Shown here one piece after another: positions 1 to 8,850 of a stretch of DNA of 64,000 nucleotides (its first letter is position 1; each line of letters starts with the position of its first letter). The stretch covers positions 1,116,001-1,180,000 of the forward strand of contig OZ244981.1 in the NCBI GenBank assembly GCA_965223085.1, read 5' to 3'. A model generated the notes under the pieces. It saw nothing but the letters and a program-made list of their open reading frames with translations. It did not search any database and had not been told where the DNA came from. Both the position numbers and the translations under genes were made by a program. The DNA comes from CBDCVO01 sp965223085. Its GTDB lineage: Bacteria > Pseudomonadota > Gammaproteobacteria > Ga0077536.

Positions 1-160
1 TGATCCATCCATCGTGATTCGGTACTAACTCCACCAGCTCTTCAACGCTGAGTGTTTGTGTTACTTCAGGCAATGAAAGTGCCATGCCCCGCGTCGTGAA
101 ACGCGCCTCAAGTGTAGCCATATTTCGCAACATCGGCGGACAGGTCACCAAAATTCGCAT
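1..160 (-). CDS. D-isomer 2-hydroxyacid dehydrogenase / phosphoglycerate dehydrogenase-like protein, N-terminal part (runs off left edge)
   Basis: Only the first 53 codons are inside the window; the gene continues past base 1. The minus-strand reading begins MRILVTCPPMLRNM and continues with LSVEELVELVPNHDGWI. This is the usual N-terminal substrate-binding start of D-2-hydroxyacid dehydrogenases of the SerA/PGDH type that occur in polysaccharide clusters, with a short beta strand and then a 'D-G' edge where the family has its first loop. An AGGA lies 9 bases before the ATG. It diverges from the GT2 gene at 320 with a 160-base gap. A dehydrogenase next to a CMP-sugar cytidylyltransferase suggests a role in making an unusual sugar precursor, but that is inference. 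The NAD-binding Rossmann domain is outside the window, so the family call is moderate. Confidence 0.6.
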   Translation of the reverse strand, partial: MRILVTCPPMLRNMATLEARFTTRGMALSLPEVTQTLSVEELVELVPNHDGWI

Positions 161-319
161 TCGGGAAGATCCTGTGTTGAAAAGGTCACGCTACTGTAAG
201 GTGTAACATTGCGGCTGGATTGGGTTGTTGTGGGCAGCTCAAGTACTGCCGGTACGGGTACGCTATTTTCAAATGGACGCCAAACCCAATACTGTCGACG
301 CCAGGTCAATTCATTCAGC

Positions 320-1237
320 ATGAAGCAGAAACAAATCATGCCGCAAGACCAAAAACCTACAGCCACGATCATAATTCGCACTTATAATGAATCCCGCCAT
401 CTGGGTGAATTACTCGCTGCGATCCGCAACCAATCACGCCACGCCGTCGACATAGAAACTGTGGTTATAGACAGCGGTTCGACCGACGCCACTCTCGACA
501 TTGCCGCACGCTTTGGCTGCCGCGTCAAGCATATCGCTAAAGAGGATTTTACTTTTGGAAGGTCGCTAAACATAGGCTGCCACGCCGCTAACGGTGATTA
601 CCTCATATTTGTGAGTGGCCATTGTATCCCCGTAAGTGAACGCTGGGTTGAGAAGCTTATAACACCATTTACGTCTCCCGGCATCGCCTATATTTATGGC
701 CGCCAGCTAGGTAACGAAACCTCAAGATTCAGTGAAATCCAACACTTCGCCAAGTATTTTCCGAGCGTCAGCCAAAATCCCCAAGATGGTTTTTTCTGCA
801 ACAATGCAAACGCCGCACTGCGCGCGTCGCTGTGGCGGGAAGAGCACTTCAATGAAGAACTAACGGGATTGGAAGACCTCGAACTCGCCAAGCGTTTGGT
901 TAACAAGGGGCACCAGATCGCCTATCAGGCTGAGGCCGAGGTGTTGCATTTGCACGACGAAAACTGGAGGACGATCCGAAGGCGTTACGAACGAGAAGCT
1001 ATTGCCTTACAAAAAATCATGCCCGAAATCCAAGTCTCTCTACTAGACTTTGTACGGTACTTTGTTCGCGCGGTAACGTTAGATGGATACATTGCCTCGC
1101 AGCAAGGTCGTCTATTGGTACTGCTACCTGAAATCGCTTCCTACCGCCTGGCCCAGTTTTGGGGCACTTATCGAGGTAACCATGAGCATCGAAAGCTCTC
1201 CAAGGCGATGAAAGAGCGCCTATTCTATCCGAAGTAA
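320..1237 (+). CDS. Glycosyltransferase family 2
   Basis: A soluble GT2 (GT-A fold) glycosyltransferase of about 305 residues that should move a sugar from an NDP-sugar onto a lipid-linked or surface glycan. The N-terminus ATIIIRTYNESRHL is the family's first nucleotide-binding strand. VVIDSGSTDATLD near residue 50 is the DxGSxD motif, and GLEDLELAKRL about two thirds in is the acidic ED catalytic region. The open frame extends upstream to 209, but the extra 37 residues are not family-like, so ATG 320 is preferred; ATG 338 (MPQDQKP) is also possible. Neither has a strong ribosome site. The cytidylyltransferase follows within 13 bases, so the two are probably co-transcribed. Acceptor and donor cannot be told from sequence. 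Confidence 0.85.
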   Translation: MKQKQIMPQDQKPTATIIIRTYNESRHLGELLAAIRNQSRHAVDIETVVIDSGSTDATLDIAARFGCRVKHIAKEDFTFGRSLNIGCHAANGDYLIFVSGHCIPVSERWVEKLITPFTSPGIAYIYGRQLGNETSRFSEIQHFAKYFPSVSQNPQDGFFCNNANAALRASLWREEHFNEELTGLEDLELAKRLVNKGHQIAYQAEAEVLHLHDENWRTIRRRYEREAIALQKIMPEIQVSLLDFVRYFVRAVTLDGYIASQQGRLLVLLPEIASYRLAQFWGTYRGNHEHRKLSKAMKERLFYPK

Positions 1238-1249
1238 GGAAATGTGGCC

Positions 1250-1939
1250 ATGAAGTATGAAGTTGTCGCGTTATTGCCGATGAAAACTCACAGCGAGCGA
1301 GTGCCCGGTAAGAATTTCCGCGATTTCGCCGGGAAACCACTGTATCGATGGATGTTGGATACACTACTTGGAATACCCCAGATTGAGCTCATAGTGATCA
1401 ACACCGACGCTCGCGCTCGTCTTGATTCGGACCCGACCTTCGACGATCCGCGCGTATTGATTCGGGATCGGCGAGCGGAGATCTGTGGTGACTTTATCAG
1501 CATGAACCGCATAATCGATGACGACATGGGTTCGGTTACTGCACGAATCTATTTAATGACACATACGACTAATCCACTATTGAGCAAGCCTAGTATATGT
1601 AGCGCGCTATCTACTTTTGCAGCGGAATCTGCTGCCGAACGCTGTGACTCCTTATTTACAGTCACTCGTGTGCAAACACGTTTCTATCGGGCAGACGGTT
1701 CAGCTATAAACCACGATCCCACGCAATTGCTACGCACACAAGATCTCGAACCCTGGTTCGAGGAAAACTCAAATCTCTACATTTTCACGGCCCAAAGCTT
1801 TGCAACAACGGGCGCTAGGATAGGCGCCCGGCCTTTTTTATTTGAAACGCCGAAACCGGAATCGGTGGACCTAGATACCCCTGAAGATTGGGAAATTGCG
1901 GAGGCGATTGCCTCGCGTCGTCAACGGTCGCGTGCGTGA
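1250..1939 (+). CDS. Acylneuraminate/CMP-sugar cytidylyltransferase family protein (NeuA-like)
   Basis: About 229 residues, the normal length for a bacterial CMP-sugar synthetase, which activates a 2-keto sugar acid (sialic, legionaminic, Kdo-like) with CTP. LLPMKTHSERVPGKN near the start is the nucleotide-binding P-loop-like motif in its 'SERVPGKN' variant; THTTNPLL and VDLDTPEDW are the mid and C-terminal family signatures. GTG 1244 is in frame, but ATG 1250 sits 7-8 bases after an AAGGAA and starts at the conserved KYEVVALLP strand, so it is chosen. It follows the GT2 gene closely. The substrate is unknown: no NeuB-type synthase is in the window, so the pathway, if complete, must continue elsewhere or past the left edge beside the dehydrogenase. 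Confidence 0.82.
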   Translation: MKYEVVALLPMKTHSERVPGKNFRDFAGKPLYRWMLDTLLGIPQIELIVINTDARARLDSDPTFDDPRVLIRDRRAEICGDFISMNRIIDDDMGSVTARIYLMTHTTNPLLSKPSICSALSTFAAESAAERCDSLFTVTRVQTRFYRADGSAINHDPTQLLRTQDLEPWFEENSNLYIFTAQSFATTGARIGARPFLFETPKPESVDLDTPEDWEIAEAIASRRQRSRA

Positions 1940-1998
1940 TATTCGCTTCTTTAGCGATCTCCACGCGATACCTTACAGATTCAAGCAAAATCTCGACG

Positions 1999-2275
1999 TT
2001 AACGCTGCGCCACGACAACATCCCCGTGCGGCTCATTGCCATCGCAAGCAGAACGTAGTACATCGATATATCGCTTTATAATCTCTTTCCAGTGTAAATT
2101 CCGATCGATATATGACTGTGCGCTTGCGCGGAGTCTACGCACCGTACTTATCTTGGCGAAGAGACTCAATTGTTGTGGTGAAACCTTCCACGTTTAAGGG
2201 TTCGACGGAAACACCGTTGGCGCCCGCTGATGTCGAATCCAACAAACGATATCCGCCAGGCACACTGAGCATCAA
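1999..2275 (-). pseudogene. Remnant of a GT4-type glycosyltransferase C-terminus, frameshifted
   Basis: This stretch has no intact gene, but the minus strand carries two overlapping open pieces that together read like the end of a GT4 glycosyltransferase. Frame A (2275 to 2135) reads VPGGYRLLDSTSAGANGVSV then EPLNVEGFTTTIESL, like the donor-sugar loop and following helix. Frame B (2193 to 1999, ending TAA) reads RRLRASAQSYIDRNLHWKEI then IKRYIDVLRS, like the last helices of that family. A frameshift between 2193 and 2135 is needed to join them, and nothing family-like remains farther upstream. A 75-codon plus-strand frame over the same bases looks like chance. Recognition is by eye from pattern, so moderate. 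Confidence 0.5.
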
Positions 2276-2402
2276 TTGCTACCTCTTTAACCTGCATCAA
2301 CCGAGGCGAATAGCTCAAAACACGGACGGTAACGACTAATCGTAGTAAGATTCATGCAACATAGTTCAATTCTCTCGCAGTGCTGAGGATAGCATTCATT
2401 TC

Positions 2403-3506
2403 ATGACCGGCATGAAAGTTATCTTTCTTGTAAAACGTTTCTACACTAATAAGGATCTAATTGAGGATCGGTTCGGTCGCCTGTTTCATATCCCAGTACA
2501 GCTCGCTACACGCGGTTACGACTGTACTGTAGTGGCGCTCGATTATAAGTCACGCCCGCCGTTAGATATAGTTATCAAAGGAGTCCGATTCATTTCCACG
2601 CCAATCGTGCGACCAGATCGACTCATCCGACTACTTACATCGCTAAAGCAATATCGATTCGATTTTGTCTTTTCAAGTGGCGATAGCTATCTTGGTTTAC
2701 TCGGCTTATGGTTATCGAAATATTATCGCGCCAACAGTATTTTTGATATTTACGATGATTACGCGACCTTTGGCACTAATAGAATCCCCTTTATGAAAAG
2801 AGCGCTGAAATATGCTGTGTCCCGCAGCGATATCGTCATAGCAGCGAGCAAGGCGATCGGAAATACGTATGGAAACAAAGATGGGTGCTCTTACGTGATC
2901 GAGAATGGTGTAGATTTGGGTGTATTTAAACCAATGGAACGAGCTCGTGTCAGGCAATGTTACGAACTCGACTCCACGTCAAGAGTAGTCGGTTATTTCG
3001 GCAGCATTCATGAGCCGCGGGGCAGTGACATCCTGATCGATGCAGTTCGACTATTGCGTTTTGATGATGGGTTCGGCGATGTGCTGCTACTAATGGCAGG
3101 TACAATCGCGAGCGACATCGATCTCTCAGAACCTTGGATCGATTATCGAGGTATGGTCGTCCAGGATGAAGTGGCGAAGCTGATAAACTGCTGCGACGTA
3201 GCCGTCCTACCGTATCGCGATACACCCACCATTCGAATGACAAATGCTTGCAAGATAACGGAGTACATTGCCTGTGGTGTTCCAATAGTAATATCAGATG
3301 TTGGCGACTACAGCCGGTACGCAGACGATCCTGCATGTGTCTGTAGGCCGGGCGACAGCGTTTCGCTGTATCGAAGTATTAAGCACCAGTTGGAATTTCA
3401 AATAGGTGCTTCGTTACCTCCCGAGCTGACTTGGGACGCCCTCGGTAGTCGCCTTGCCACCATACTGAAGGAAGTGTCGTCTCCGCTTCGAAACTTGTCG
3501 AAATAA
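2403..3506 (+). CDS. Glycosyltransferase family 4 (GT-B fold)
   Basis: A 367-residue GT-B glycosyltransferase. The N-terminal domain begins MKVIFLVKRFYTNKD with a typical 'R-F-F-H-L' ligand loop (FGRLFHIPVQLATRGY). The C-terminal nucleotide-sugar domain starts at VVGYFGSIHEPRGSD, and its donor-binding EX7E-type element is seen in CKITEYIACGVPIVISDVGD. No signal peptide or membrane span is seen, so it should act at the cytoplasmic face on a lipid-linked acceptor. ATG 2403 follows a GAGGA at a rather long distance; ATG 2412 (MKVIF) is an alternative start. It stands alone: a 460-base decayed stretch lies before it and a 390-base gene-free stretch after it. Donor and linkage are not predictable. 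Confidence 0.85.
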   Translation: MTGMKVIFLVKRFYTNKDLIEDRFGRLFHIPVQLATRGYDCTVVALDYKSRPPLDIVIKGVRFISTPIVRPDRLIRLLTSLKQYRFDFVFSSGDSYLGLLGLWLSKYYRANSIFDIYDDYATFGTNRIPFMKRALKYAVSRSDIVIAASKAIGNTYGNKDGCSYVIENGVDLGVFKPMERARVRQCYELDSTSRVVGYFGSIHEPRGSDILIDAVRLLRFDDGFGDVLLLMAGTIASDIDLSEPWIDYRGMVVQDEVAKLINCCDVAVLPYRDTPTIRMTNACKITEYIACGVPIVISDVGDYSRYADDPACVCRPGDSVSLYRSIKHQLEFQIGASLPPELTWDALGSRLATILKEVSSPLRNLSK

Positions 3507-3898
3507 GTGAAACCAGGGCAGTCCTTCACAGTAAGGATTAAGTATTACGCAAGAAGCTAGTCAAACGCGGGCTGTTATAAACGCCAACTGCCTCGACAAG
3601 ATATCGCGCTATCCGGTGGCCAGATTACTAAATTTGTCCCGCTAGGAACGTTCTTGTGTAGACTAAAATACTCGATACAAGATAAATTTCAGCTTTAGTT
3701 CGATTGCTGGGTACAGTTTACGAGCACATACTACCGCTAGATGAGGACTGTCAACGCGTGGACTTTGACAGCGCTTGTGGCGCCCACACTAGGCGCCCGG
3801 CTTCATCCCATCGCTGCTGATTGGGAATTCAGGTAGGCAAACGTATGGCGGTCCTAAACAATTTTTCAGGGCAATGAATGATCGACAGGAACTTGTAA
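3507..3898 (+). other. Gene-free spacer between GT4 and GT-C genes
   Basis: AT-rich sequence with frequent stops in all frames. I see no recognisable gene, RNA, terminator or repeat. The end of the spacer carries the ribosome site (AGGAA) of the gene at 3899. The spacer may be a decayed coding remnant like the one at 1999-2275, but nothing in it could be matched to a family. Confidence 0.5.
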
Positions 3899-5371
3899 AT
3901 GCTTTTTGCTTGGACGCAACGTATCGCTTTTCTAATCTTTGGCGTAGTAGCTGCTGCCACCTATATTCCTGAATTGCATAATTCAATTTGGCAGGATGAA
4001 GCCTATTCTATCTTACATTTTCACAATCGCCCGTTTTTCTACTCTTTTACCCAATACCCACGCCCCAACCATCATCCTTTATTCAACGCCGCGATGTCGC
4101 TTATCTGGGATCCTGGTGATCCGATTGTGCACGCGCGATTCGCGCTACTTATATGGTTTGTTGCAACACTTGCTATCTATGTCTTTGCGGTAAATCAGCT
4201 TTTCGGTTTCTCCTGCGCTGTGCTTGCCGCCGCTGTATTCGGTGCCAGCAACATTACTCATGCTTTTGCGTTGCAGATTCGTGGTTATGGATTCTCGTGG
4301 CTATTCGTTTCTGCGTTGCTGTGGTTAGTCCCCCAGTTCTGTCGTTCAGGTCGTATATCTGTCTACGCCGCGATTCTAGCGCTACAAGCAGCAATTGTTG
4401 CCACGATCCCCACAAACGTATTTGTATCGCTTTTTTTTGCCGCCTGGGGTATTGGGACGTTACTACTCTACGAGCATTTGCCCCGACATGTAGTTGTTCG
4501 TCGCGGCTTTATGCTGGCTATCACGCCTATCGTCGGATTCGTCGCGTACCTTGGCCTCCTACCACAACTTACCGCACACGCTACACGCGCGTGGAGTGAC
4601 TGGACGTCGGGTGAGCTTATCTGGCATTGGCTAACTACGCTTGCCAAAGACTTCCCCTGGTTGCTGCTGGTCGTCCCAGTTTGCTTCGCCCAAGCATGCT
4701 TCATGCGAGACCGCGGTGGAGGGCAATCGCGAGGGCCAAGGATCACACCTACTAGCTTGTTTGTTGTCTGCCTGATTACCGCCATTGTCGGCTCCTTGGC
4801 AATAGTGCCGCAGGTCCCGTTTCCACGCACTTACGTGCCATTCTTGCCACTAATCAGTCTCACGATCGCCGTAATGGTTGATCGGCTACTCTCAAATTTT
4901 CGAGCACGCGCTAAACTTCGATATGCGCCACTTGCCTTTTTCAGTATCGCGATCCTCGGATATGCGCAAACTCTTTCGGTGTGTGCTAAAGATAGAGCAT
5001 CGAGCGTGCATCATCATGATTTATGTGTGCAACATTACCGCGGGCCCTACTACCCAGAGCTTCTCGCCAACGACCTTCAACAGATTGCAACCCACGATCC
5101 GTTGCTGGTAGTAAGCAGCACGGAAACTACTTTCGCACTGCAATTTCTTATCAAACATCTCAAATATAAGAGTGATTATTCGATGCTATACTACAAACGC
5201 TGGCCAGAATTTCGAAATCGCGTGTATGAAAATGTTCGCATTGTTTTTGTCGCCAACAGCGAAGCCGAACTTAATGAAATGCTTGCCCCAATGGGGTATT
5301 TACCTGCTCAATTCGAACGTCTATCCGACCGCGGGTATTTCAAGATATTCGCGTTGATAAATACACGATAA
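3899..5371 (+). CDS. Polytopic membrane glycosyltransferase, GT-C superfamily (GT39/ArnT/PMT-like)
   Basis: A 490-residue protein with roughly ten hydrophobic segments and a soluble C-terminal tail. The first extracytoplasmic loop carries SIWQDEAYS (Asp33-Glu34), the acidic pair that GT-C enzymes use for catalysis with polyprenyl-phosphate sugar donors, followed by the PRPNHHPLFN loop and a membrane helix with IRGYG. Such proteins transfer a sugar from a lipid-phosphate carrier to a periplasmic acceptor (glycan, lipid A or protein). The start is supported by AGGAA 8 bases upstream. It is convergent with the minus-strand GT-C gene at 5435 (63-base gap) and has no operon partner. The acceptor is unknown; sequence by eye cannot separate GT39, GT83 and DUF families. 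Confidence 0.78.
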   Translation: MLFAWTQRIAFLIFGVVAAATYIPELHNSIWQDEAYSILHFHNRPFFYSFTQYPRPNHHPLFNAAMSLIWDPGDPIVHARFALLIWFVATLAIYVFAVNQLFGFSCAVLAAAVFGASNITHAFALQIRGYGFSWLFVSALLWLVPQFCRSGRISVYAAILALQAAIVATIPTNVFVSLFFAAWGIGTLLLYEHLPRHVVVRRGFMLAITPIVGFVAYLGLLPQLTAHATRAWSDWTSGELIWHWLTTLAKDFPWLLLVVPVCFAQACFMRDRGGGQSRGPRITPTSLFVVCLITAIVGSLAIVPQVPFPRTYVPFLPLISLTIAVMVDRLLSNFRARAKLRYAPLAFFSIAILGYAQTLSVCAKDRASSVHHHDLCVQHYRGPYYPELLANDLQQIATHDPLLVVSSTETTFALQFLIKHLKYKSDYSMLYYKRWPEFRNRVYENVRIVFVANSEAELNEMLAPMGYLPAQFERLSDRGYFKIFALINTR

Positions 5372-5434
5372 ACAAGAAAAGATATGGGGATTTATATTTC
5401 CTATTCGTCGCTAAGGTAAAGAACAAGCTGCGGC

Positions 5435-6817
5435 TCACGGTTGCACCGTCCGCGAACGATACGCTAAATAACGAGACCGCATCACGTTCCACATGTACGA
5501 GCAGGCATAAAGCGCCAAGCCATATATTATTGGTCGTAAAGGAATGCTGTAGCGAGGGAAGGGTGCGGCAATGATGTGTATCAACACAAAGTAAATCAAC
5601 ACTAACGCTAAAACCTGCCCGGTGAAACCCTCTTGACGTAGCCTTCCTTTCTCCAGCCGCCGTCGCCAAACGAGTACTGCCCCCACTAAGGACAATATTA
5701 ACAAAGGATAATGCAAGAACTTCACGAGTTGATATGTACACGTGTAGACCAGATTCGTGGCGTAAGGCGAATCGCGTGTCGAGAATACGGATATATCAGA
5801 ATCACCTTGTATTAACGACCAGGAAAATAATGTTGACGGTTTACCAAACAGATACCACTTTAAATGCCGATTTGGCTCTTCGGCAAATCGTCGTACTATT
5901 TCACGAATCACCTCGCCTTTGCTACTAGCTATTTCCTTCCTGCGTGGATCATACTTGTAAGGGTAGCCGTATGTCTCCTGTTGATCTTTAAAACGAAATT
6001 GAGGGTATATACCGTGGTGGAGTGCGTTTATTGCTAAGGTTTGATCAGAAATCACGCCGACGGTTACGTAGTTGCGGACCAGCCAGGGCGTGATGACAAG
6101 TGCGAACGTGACGCAAATTGGAGCAATCAGTGAACGGATCCCTACTTGCTTCCATCTGAAGATAAATGTCGCGATCAGAAATACTATAAAGTATGTCAGT
6201 GTGGGTCGTGTAAGAACCGCCAGCCCCAGTAAAAAGCCCGCTACGCAAGCTATCCAAATCGCCTGCTTCTTGTAAGCGATGATGAGGGACAGCAGAAACG
6301 CCGCCAATAAAAACGAAAATAGTGTCTCTGACAACAAATGTGCATTAATCACTATCGTGTGCGGACAAATTGCTGCCAGCAGAGCTGCACTAGATGCCCA
6401 CGGTTCGGCCATTGTTTTACGGAAAACAAAAAAGAATACAACTACTGTAAATGCCCCTATTAGGGCTTGCACGAACTGAATCCTCCACAGCATGCCCAAT
6501 GTGGGTGGCACAACGACAAAACGGCTAAGGAAAAACGGATACAGCGGCGCTCGAACGGCATCTGGATTTGGGACATCGCCGACACCAAAACGTGATCCCG
6601 AAAATGCACGATGAAATTTGATGTTTAGAGCATACATATAGTATTGGGCCGCGTCTCCCCGAATAGGATCATCGAACGTAGTATGATTAACGAACTCGAG
6701 GCGGGCCGCGAACGCCACCACCAATATACCTGCGACTACGAGGTGTTTGGTCAAAACCAACTCTCCACTTTTACCAAGTCGAATATACCCCCGGGTGGAG
6801 GGAGTGATGATATTCAT
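5435..6817 (-). CDS. Polytopic membrane glycosyltransferase, GT-C superfamily (GT39/GT83-like)
   Basis: A 460-residue membrane protein with about eleven hydrophobic spans. The first periplasmic loop contains DDPIRGDAAQYY (Asp55), the acidic 'GDA' catalytic motif of ArnT/PMT-type enzymes. A downstream loop with DAVRAPLYPFFLS matches the conserved 'R-x-P-x-Y-P' element, and INAHLLSETLFSFLL gives the 'SE' element of the same superfamily. It should use a polyprenyl-phosphate sugar. A GGGGGA lies about 7 bases before ATG 6817. The gene is divergent from the third GT-C gene at 7123 and convergent with 3899, so each of the three GT-C genes probably has its own promoter. Substrate unknown. Confidence 0.8.
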   Translation of the reverse strand: MNIITPSTRGYIRLGKSGELVLTKHLVVAGILVVAFAARLEFVNHTTFDDPIRGDAAQYYMYALNIKFHRAFSGSRFGVGDVPNPDAVRAPLYPFFLSRFVVVPPTLGMLWRIQFVQALIGAFTVVVFFFVFRKTMAEPWASSAALLAAICPHTIVINAHLLSETLFSFLLAAFLLSLIIAYKKQAIWIACVAGFLLGLAVLTRPTLTYFIVFLIATFIFRWKQVGIRSLIAPICVTFALVITPWLVRNYVTVGVISDQTLAINALHHGIYPQFRFKDQQETYGYPYKYDPRRKEIASSKGEVIREIVRRFAEEPNRHLKWYLFGKPSTLFSWSLIQGDSDISVFSTRDSPYATNLVYTCTYQLVKFLHYPLLILSLVGAVLVWRRRLEKGRLRQEGFTGQVLALVLIYFVLIHIIAAPFPRYSIPLRPIIYGLALYACSYMWNVMRSRYLAYRSRTVQP

Positions 6818-7122
6818 TTTTCATCCCCCACCCAAATTTATCCGTTACTTCGCCAAAAATTCGAATCGAAAGCCCTCGGAAATCTTGTACAACTTACCTT
6901 GTGGCATAATTGACGATGCTCAGACTCGGTATTTGGCGGTACCGTTACTATGCGACGCCTTGTCGGCGGCGGCAAACCGCATAGATTCTAGCGACAACAG
7001 CACGACGCGCATAAGAAATGAACACTTTCTGCTTTGTGCATACTGCTCAGCACGGCACGAATAGACTCGTATATGAGTTCTCACCATAGGCCATCTTAAC
7101 GAGCAAAACGCTAGCAGCGTCT
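6818..7122 (+). other. Divergent intergenic region between two GT-C genes
   Basis: A 305-base region that must hold the promoters for both flanking, divergently transcribed genes. A CATAAT at about 6905 could be a -10 element, but no -35 at a good distance could be paired with it. Short plus-strand frames here do not resemble known proteins. No terminator or repeat is seen. Confidence 0.4.
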
Positions 7123-8748
7123 ATGATGGAATCTAGTAACCACATGTCCACAAAACCACACGGCAAGTTGGGTGCGTCGAGAGTTAATTATCGGAACTTA
7201 CGAACGGCCGCCATCATATTTATGTTTTCGCTGACTCTTTATGCGTATATCTCCGTCCGCGACAACTTCTTGGGATTACTGTCTGATGCCTATATTTACT
7301 TGTTGTTGGCAGACTTTTTTTCACCTTGGTCGACCTTAGATATAGATCTTGCCCTCTCGCTATTTAGGTCGTACCCCTATCCGCCGGGATATCCACTCCT
7401 GTTAGCTGCACTAGGTGGCGGGAGTCAACACGGTTCTTTCAATTACTGGATTGACGCCGTTTTACTTGCTGCTGCCATAGCTGCCTATTTCCTATGGTTG
7501 CGACGCCAAAATGAACCTTTACTCGTTGCCGGTCTTTTGGCCTTGTCGTTTGCCACTATGCCTGCAACTTTGCTATCGAGCATGGGGCTGCTAAGCGAGC
7601 ACCCGTACTTGTTGGGGATATTACTAGCTGCGTTATGTTTAACCAATACGCGCTTAAAATATGCTACGGTTTGTGCTGCATTACTAATTGGTATCTGCAC
7701 ACTGATACGGTCCGTCGGGCTTGCTGCAGGTTTCGCACTTTTCGTGCACGCATTCCCGCGAATCACAATCCGCCACACGCTACTTCTTGTTTTTTGCACG
7801 GTGGCATTTTTTGCGTTTTGGTTGTTAGTAAAGCAGATCTTCCATCTCGATGTTGGTTATTTCGGTTCGATAAACTATGCTTTTTCGGATAAACCAGTCA
7901 CGAATCTCGTTCACCAGCTAGAGATTAATACTCAAGCGTTTTGGTTGTCGTTTGTCTCTAGCTTCCGCACGACGGAGAATATTGTCGCTAAGCTTGCATG
8001 CGCCGGGCTATTGTGCTCAGCGGGCATCGGCTTCTATAAGCGTTTTCGAGACCGGCAATTTGATGCGATTTATGTCGCGGCATACTGCGGCATTTTAGCT
8101 GTTTGGCCCTACCCCGAGCACTTCCAGCGTTTCATTTTTGTCATTATGCCGTTCGTACTGTACTACGCTTTATTAGGAAGTCGAGCTATCGCCCGTATAT
8201 CACGCAGCCCTATAGATGAGTTGGCCATATGTTCGATATTTTTTGCGCTTGTTATTCTAATGTTGTTACCAACGACGTTAAATATATTCAACACGGTCCG
8301 GAACTACAGCGATAAAGCAACGTACGGACTAGTTCGCACGCCACAATGGCACCGCCTCCCAAACAAGGATGTCCCTTCTACAATGCATCAACTCGCTCGA
8401 ATCGTCCATTCGGTTGGCGAAATCCAACTTGCAGTCCCGACCCACGCCTGCGTTACGTCAGTAGAATCTCACCTTGTCCAATTCTATGCAAAAAGAATCA
8501 GTCAAAAGCCGCTGCCCAATCAGGTAAATAAACGCACGTTTGAGATCCAGTTGGACAAGTGCCCGTACATATTTATGGTTGCGGCTCAAAGTTCACCTCC
8601 CAGCGGCTATCCGCCGATGTACCCATACCATAGAATCACTGAGCATATGGATGTTTTGCAAGTCAGTTATTTTGACGAGCATGACCAGAGTGACTACACC
8701 GTGCTAACTATGCTTGCAAAAGCTCGTACGGGAAAGAACGACGATTGA
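7123..8748 (+). CDS. Polytopic membrane glycosyltransferase-like protein, GT-C type
   Basis: A 541-residue protein with a hydrophilic head of about 25 residues, ten or more membrane spans and a periplasmic C-terminal domain of about 150 residues. The first loop has LGLLSDAYIYLLLADFF (Asp55), in the position of the catalytic Asp of GT-C enzymes. It is followed by RSYPYPPGYPLLLAAL, the familiar Y-P-P-G-Y-P loop of GT39/GT83-like proteins, and SMGLLSEHPYLLG supplies the 'SE' pair. ATG 7123 is the first start; ATG 7126 or 7144 are possible. It stands between a divergent GT-C gene and the mobile-element wreck beginning about 8.8 kb. Role in glycan assembly is inferred; the substrate is unknown. 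Confidence 0.75.
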   Translation: MMESSNHMSTKPHGKLGASRVNYRNLRTAAIIFMFSLTLYAYISVRDNFLGLLSDAYIYLLLADFFSPWSTLDIDLALSLFRSYPYPPGYPLLLAALGGGSQHGSFNYWIDAVLLAAAIAAYFLWLRRQNEPLLVAGLLALSFATMPATLLSSMGLLSEHPYLLGILLAALCLTNTRLKYATVCAALLIGICTLIRSVGLAAGFALFVHAFPRITIRHTLLLVFCTVAFFAFWLLVKQIFHLDVGYFGSINYAFSDKPVTNLVHQLEINTQAFWLSFVSSFRTTENIVAKLACAGLLCSAGIGFYKRFRDRQFDAIYVAAYCGILAVWPYPEHFQRFIFVIMPFVLYYALLGSRAIARISRSPIDELAICSIFFALVILMLLPTTLNIFNTVRNYSDKATYGLVRTPQWHRLPNKDVPSTMHQLARIVHSVGEIQLAVPTHACVTSVESHLVQFYAKRISQKPLPNQVNKRTFEIQLDKCPYIFMVAAQSSPPSGYPPMYPYHRITEHMDVLQVSYFDEHDQSDYTVLTMLAKARTGKNDD

Positions 8749-8850
8749 GACTGACCTTCGTTGTCACGATCAAGGTGGCGCGTAACTACCCCCTAAATCT
8801 GTGCCACTAGATCGTAGAAAATTCTATACTGATGGGAAGGAGTTTTCACG

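Noticed and set aside
2112..2339. 75-codon plus-strand frame in the spacer
   Set aside because: No family resemblance and no ribosome site; the opposite strand shows GT4-like sequence in two frames, which explains the stretch better.
3789..3986. Minus-strand frame crossing the start of the 3899 gene
   Set aside because: Overlaps a gene with a good ribosome site and membrane-protein signature; its peptide matches nothing known to me.
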